A stretch of DNA of 7,355 nucleotides, taken from assembly GCA_963933885.1 (NCBI GenBank), contig CAWVWF010000175.1, positions 1 to 7,355 on the forward strand. The letters are read 5' to 3'. Every line of letters starts with the position of its first letter. The stretch's first letter is position 1. A model generated the notes under the pieces. That model saw only the letters and a list, made by a program, of their open reading frames with translations, made no database searches and was not told the DNA's origin. Below are positions 6,284-7,355 of this stretch, one piece after another. Origin of the DNA: CAWVWF01 sp963933885. GTDB taxonomy: Bacteria; Bacteroidota; Bacteroidia; Flavobacteriales_C; GCA-002722245. A program made the position numbers and the translations under genes.

Positions 6284-6694
6284 CTAATCTACTTTATAAA
6301 TCTTCACTTTAAAGTCCCCTTCCTTACCACTCATTGTTCCAACGATGTTGTAATTATCGATACCTGTTTCCGTGATATTTACAGTCATTAAATTATTAAA
6401 TGCATCCTCTGGTAGCTTCTGTGAGCAATCTTGTAATTGCAAAGTATAAACACAATCGCTTATCCAGTTAACACCGTATGTAAACACGATTCCTGAATTT
6501 AACTCAGTCTCAATCTGCAGGGAATCAGTTCTTACAACTGTAGTATTAATCTTCATTTCCTTTACCTCATATTTAAACTTTCCTGTTCTTAAGTCTTTAC
6601 AACTTAATACTTCAACCGTTTCTTCTTTAATTTGAGCTTCCCCACAAGAAACAAGAATTGTTAAACTCAATAGTACTTTCAAGATATTTTTCAT
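6284..6694 (-). CDS. Small lipoprotein, Bacteroidota family of unknown function
   Basis: This is a 136-aa predicted lipoprotein: a short hydrophobic signal ends in the lipobox L-V-S-C17, and the residues after Cys (G-E-A-Q) do not clearly favour inner-membrane retention, so the outer membrane is likely. The mature part has CKDLRTGKFKY (32-42), RTDSLQIET (55-63) and WISDCVYTL (77-85), with Cys at 32, 81 and 90. From memory, small Bacteroidota lipoproteins with this C-x-x-x-(K/R)-x-G-x-F ... R-x-D ... W-x-x-D-C-x-Y pattern exist and some are wrongly labelled as DNA topoisomerase IV; nothing here suggests topoisomerase activity. It is the first gene of a likely two-gene operon with the barrel protein (26-bp gap), and starts divergently from the guanine deaminase gene with only 28 bp between the longest starts. 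Confidence 0.75.
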   Translation of the reverse strand: MKNILKVLLSLTILVSCGEAQIKEETVEVLSCKDLRTGKFKYEVKEMKINTTVVRTDSLQIETELNSGIVFTYGVNWISDCVYTLQLQDCSQKLPEDAFNNLMTVNITETGIDNYNIVGTMSGKEGDFKVKIYKVD

Positions 6695-6722
6695 ATTCTA
6701 CTAAAATAAGGGTGATGATAAA

Positions 6723-7271
6723 ATGACTGAAAAAAGTAACTATAAAATTAAAATTTATGTACATTTAATCCTAACAATAAATCGTACTATTTTGGAAAAT
6801 TCAGATCACATTAAATTTATGAAAATGGCTATTGAAGCCGCTCAGATTGGAGTTAAAAGTGATACTGGTGGTCCATTTGGAGCAGTAATCGTTAAAGATG
6901 GGAAAGTTGTAAGTATTGGTTGCAATAGTGTTACATCTACTAACGACCCAACAGCACATGCTGAAGTTGTTGCAATAAGAAAAGCTTGTGAAAAATTAGG
7001 CGATTTTCAATTAGATGATTGTATTCTTTATACATCCTGTGAGCCTTGTCCGATGTGCCTAGGTGCAATTTATTGGGCTAGACCTAAAGCTGTGTATTAT
7101 GCTTGTGAAGCTCAAGATGCCTCAGATATTGGATTTGACGACAGCTTTATTTATGATGAAATCAAATTGCCTTTCGATAATAGAGGCATTCCTTTTAAAC
7201 AAGTTGGAAGATCTGAAGGCTTAGTCGTTTTCAAAGAATGGACTGCTAAAATCAACCGTATTGATTACTAA
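6723..7271 (+). CDS. guaD: GuaD-type guanine deaminase
   Basis: This protein probably hydrolyses guanine to xanthine and ammonia in the cytosol (purine salvage or nitrogen release). It belongs to the cytidine deaminase-like fold: H79-A-E81 supplies a zinc ligand and the catalytic Glu, and S105-C-E-P-C109-P-M-C112 supplies the other zinc Cys. Long stretches, including NDPTAHAEV, QLDDCILYTSCEPCPMC and GFDDSFIY, look as I remember B. subtilis GuaD, and the final residue is Tyr, as in that enzyme where the C-terminal Tyr helps bind guanine in a domain-swapped dimer. TadA is less likely. The longest frame (182 aa) is about 26 residues longer than GuaD (156 aa), and residues 1-23 look non-enzyme-like. 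A TTG at 6792 (159 aa) or ATG at 6819 (150 aa) may be the real start; the given start is the longest option only. Confidence 0.88.
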   Translation: MTEKSNYKIKIYVHLILTINRTILENSDHIKFMKMAIEAAQIGVKSDTGGPFGAVIVKDGKVVSIGCNSVTSTNDPTAHAEVVAIRKACEKLGDFQLDDCILYTSCEPCPMCLGAIYWARPKAVYYACEAQDASDIGFDDSFIYDEIKLPFDNRGIPFKQVGRSEGLVVFKEWTAKINRIDY

Positions 7272-7284
7272 ATAAGTAATTCAA
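7261..7284 (+). other. Hairpin over the guaD stop codon
   Basis: TTGATTACT (7261-7269) can pair with AGTAAT-T-CAA (7275-7284), a 9-bp stem with one bulged T at 7281 and a 5-base loop. It spans the TAA stop. No T-run follows, so at best it is a weak terminator or an mRNA-end stabiliser. Confidence 0.3.
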
Positions 7285-7355
7285 TGATACAATAGGAAAA
7301 TATGCTTATCCGCAACTTTACCCAAAGCAGTTTATGATCGATTAGGTTTAGCCCC

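Noticed and set aside
7285..7355. Short plus-strand open stretch after a TGA, containing PKAVYDRLGLAP, and a minus-strand open stretch entering from the right
   Set aside because: The plus frame has no usable start codon and the minus frame has no family signal; both are cut by the window edge. Nothing is supported in 7285-7355.

Overview
The window reads as chromosomal DNA from a member of the Bacteroidota, most likely a marine or freshwater Flavobacteriales. The evidence is low G+C, three predicted secreted proteins ending in type IX secretion system (T9SS) type A sorting domains (one YPNP, one YPNP after a lysine-valine, one YPVP), SPase I signal peptides cleaved just before Q, S or E, weak or absent Shine-Dalgarno sequences, and a TAnnTTTG-type promoter box upstream of one gene. 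No rRNA, tRNA, CRISPR array, integrase or transposase was found.

Layout, left to right. Positions 1-161 hold no supportable gene but carry the first of three copies of a 35-bp palindromic (REP-like) repeat. A divergent MntP-type manganese exporter gene (162-713, minus, GTG start) follows. Its upstream side (714-1000) carries two more repeat copies facing each other, then a strong rho-independent terminator for the next gene. A 456-aa T9SS cargo protein with two tandem jelly-roll-like modules (1001-2371, minus) is divergent from a DOMON-domain T9SS cargo protein (2565-3329, plus). Next is a four-motif multicopper oxidase, also T9SS cargo (3467-5158, plus), preceded by a plausible promoter and an operator-like inverted repeat. 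One base after its stop codon lies the stop of a convergent minus-strand pair: a small lipoprotein (6284-6694) and, downstream of it, a predicted outer-membrane barrel protein (5160-6257). A GuaD-type guanine deaminase (6723-7271, plus) starts divergently from the lipoprotein. The last 84 bases hold nothing that can be supported.

How the genes may work together. The multicopper oxidase and the DOMON protein are both predicted to be exported across the outer membrane by T9SS and held at the cell surface. The DOMON protein keeps a Met and a His in the places where b-type-cytochrome DOMON proteins bind haem. This makes a surface redox couple a reasonable but untested idea, and it is the most interesting feature here. 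The lipoprotein/barrel pair looks like a two-gene envelope operon. The guanine deaminase and the MntP exporter look like independent housekeeping or stress genes.
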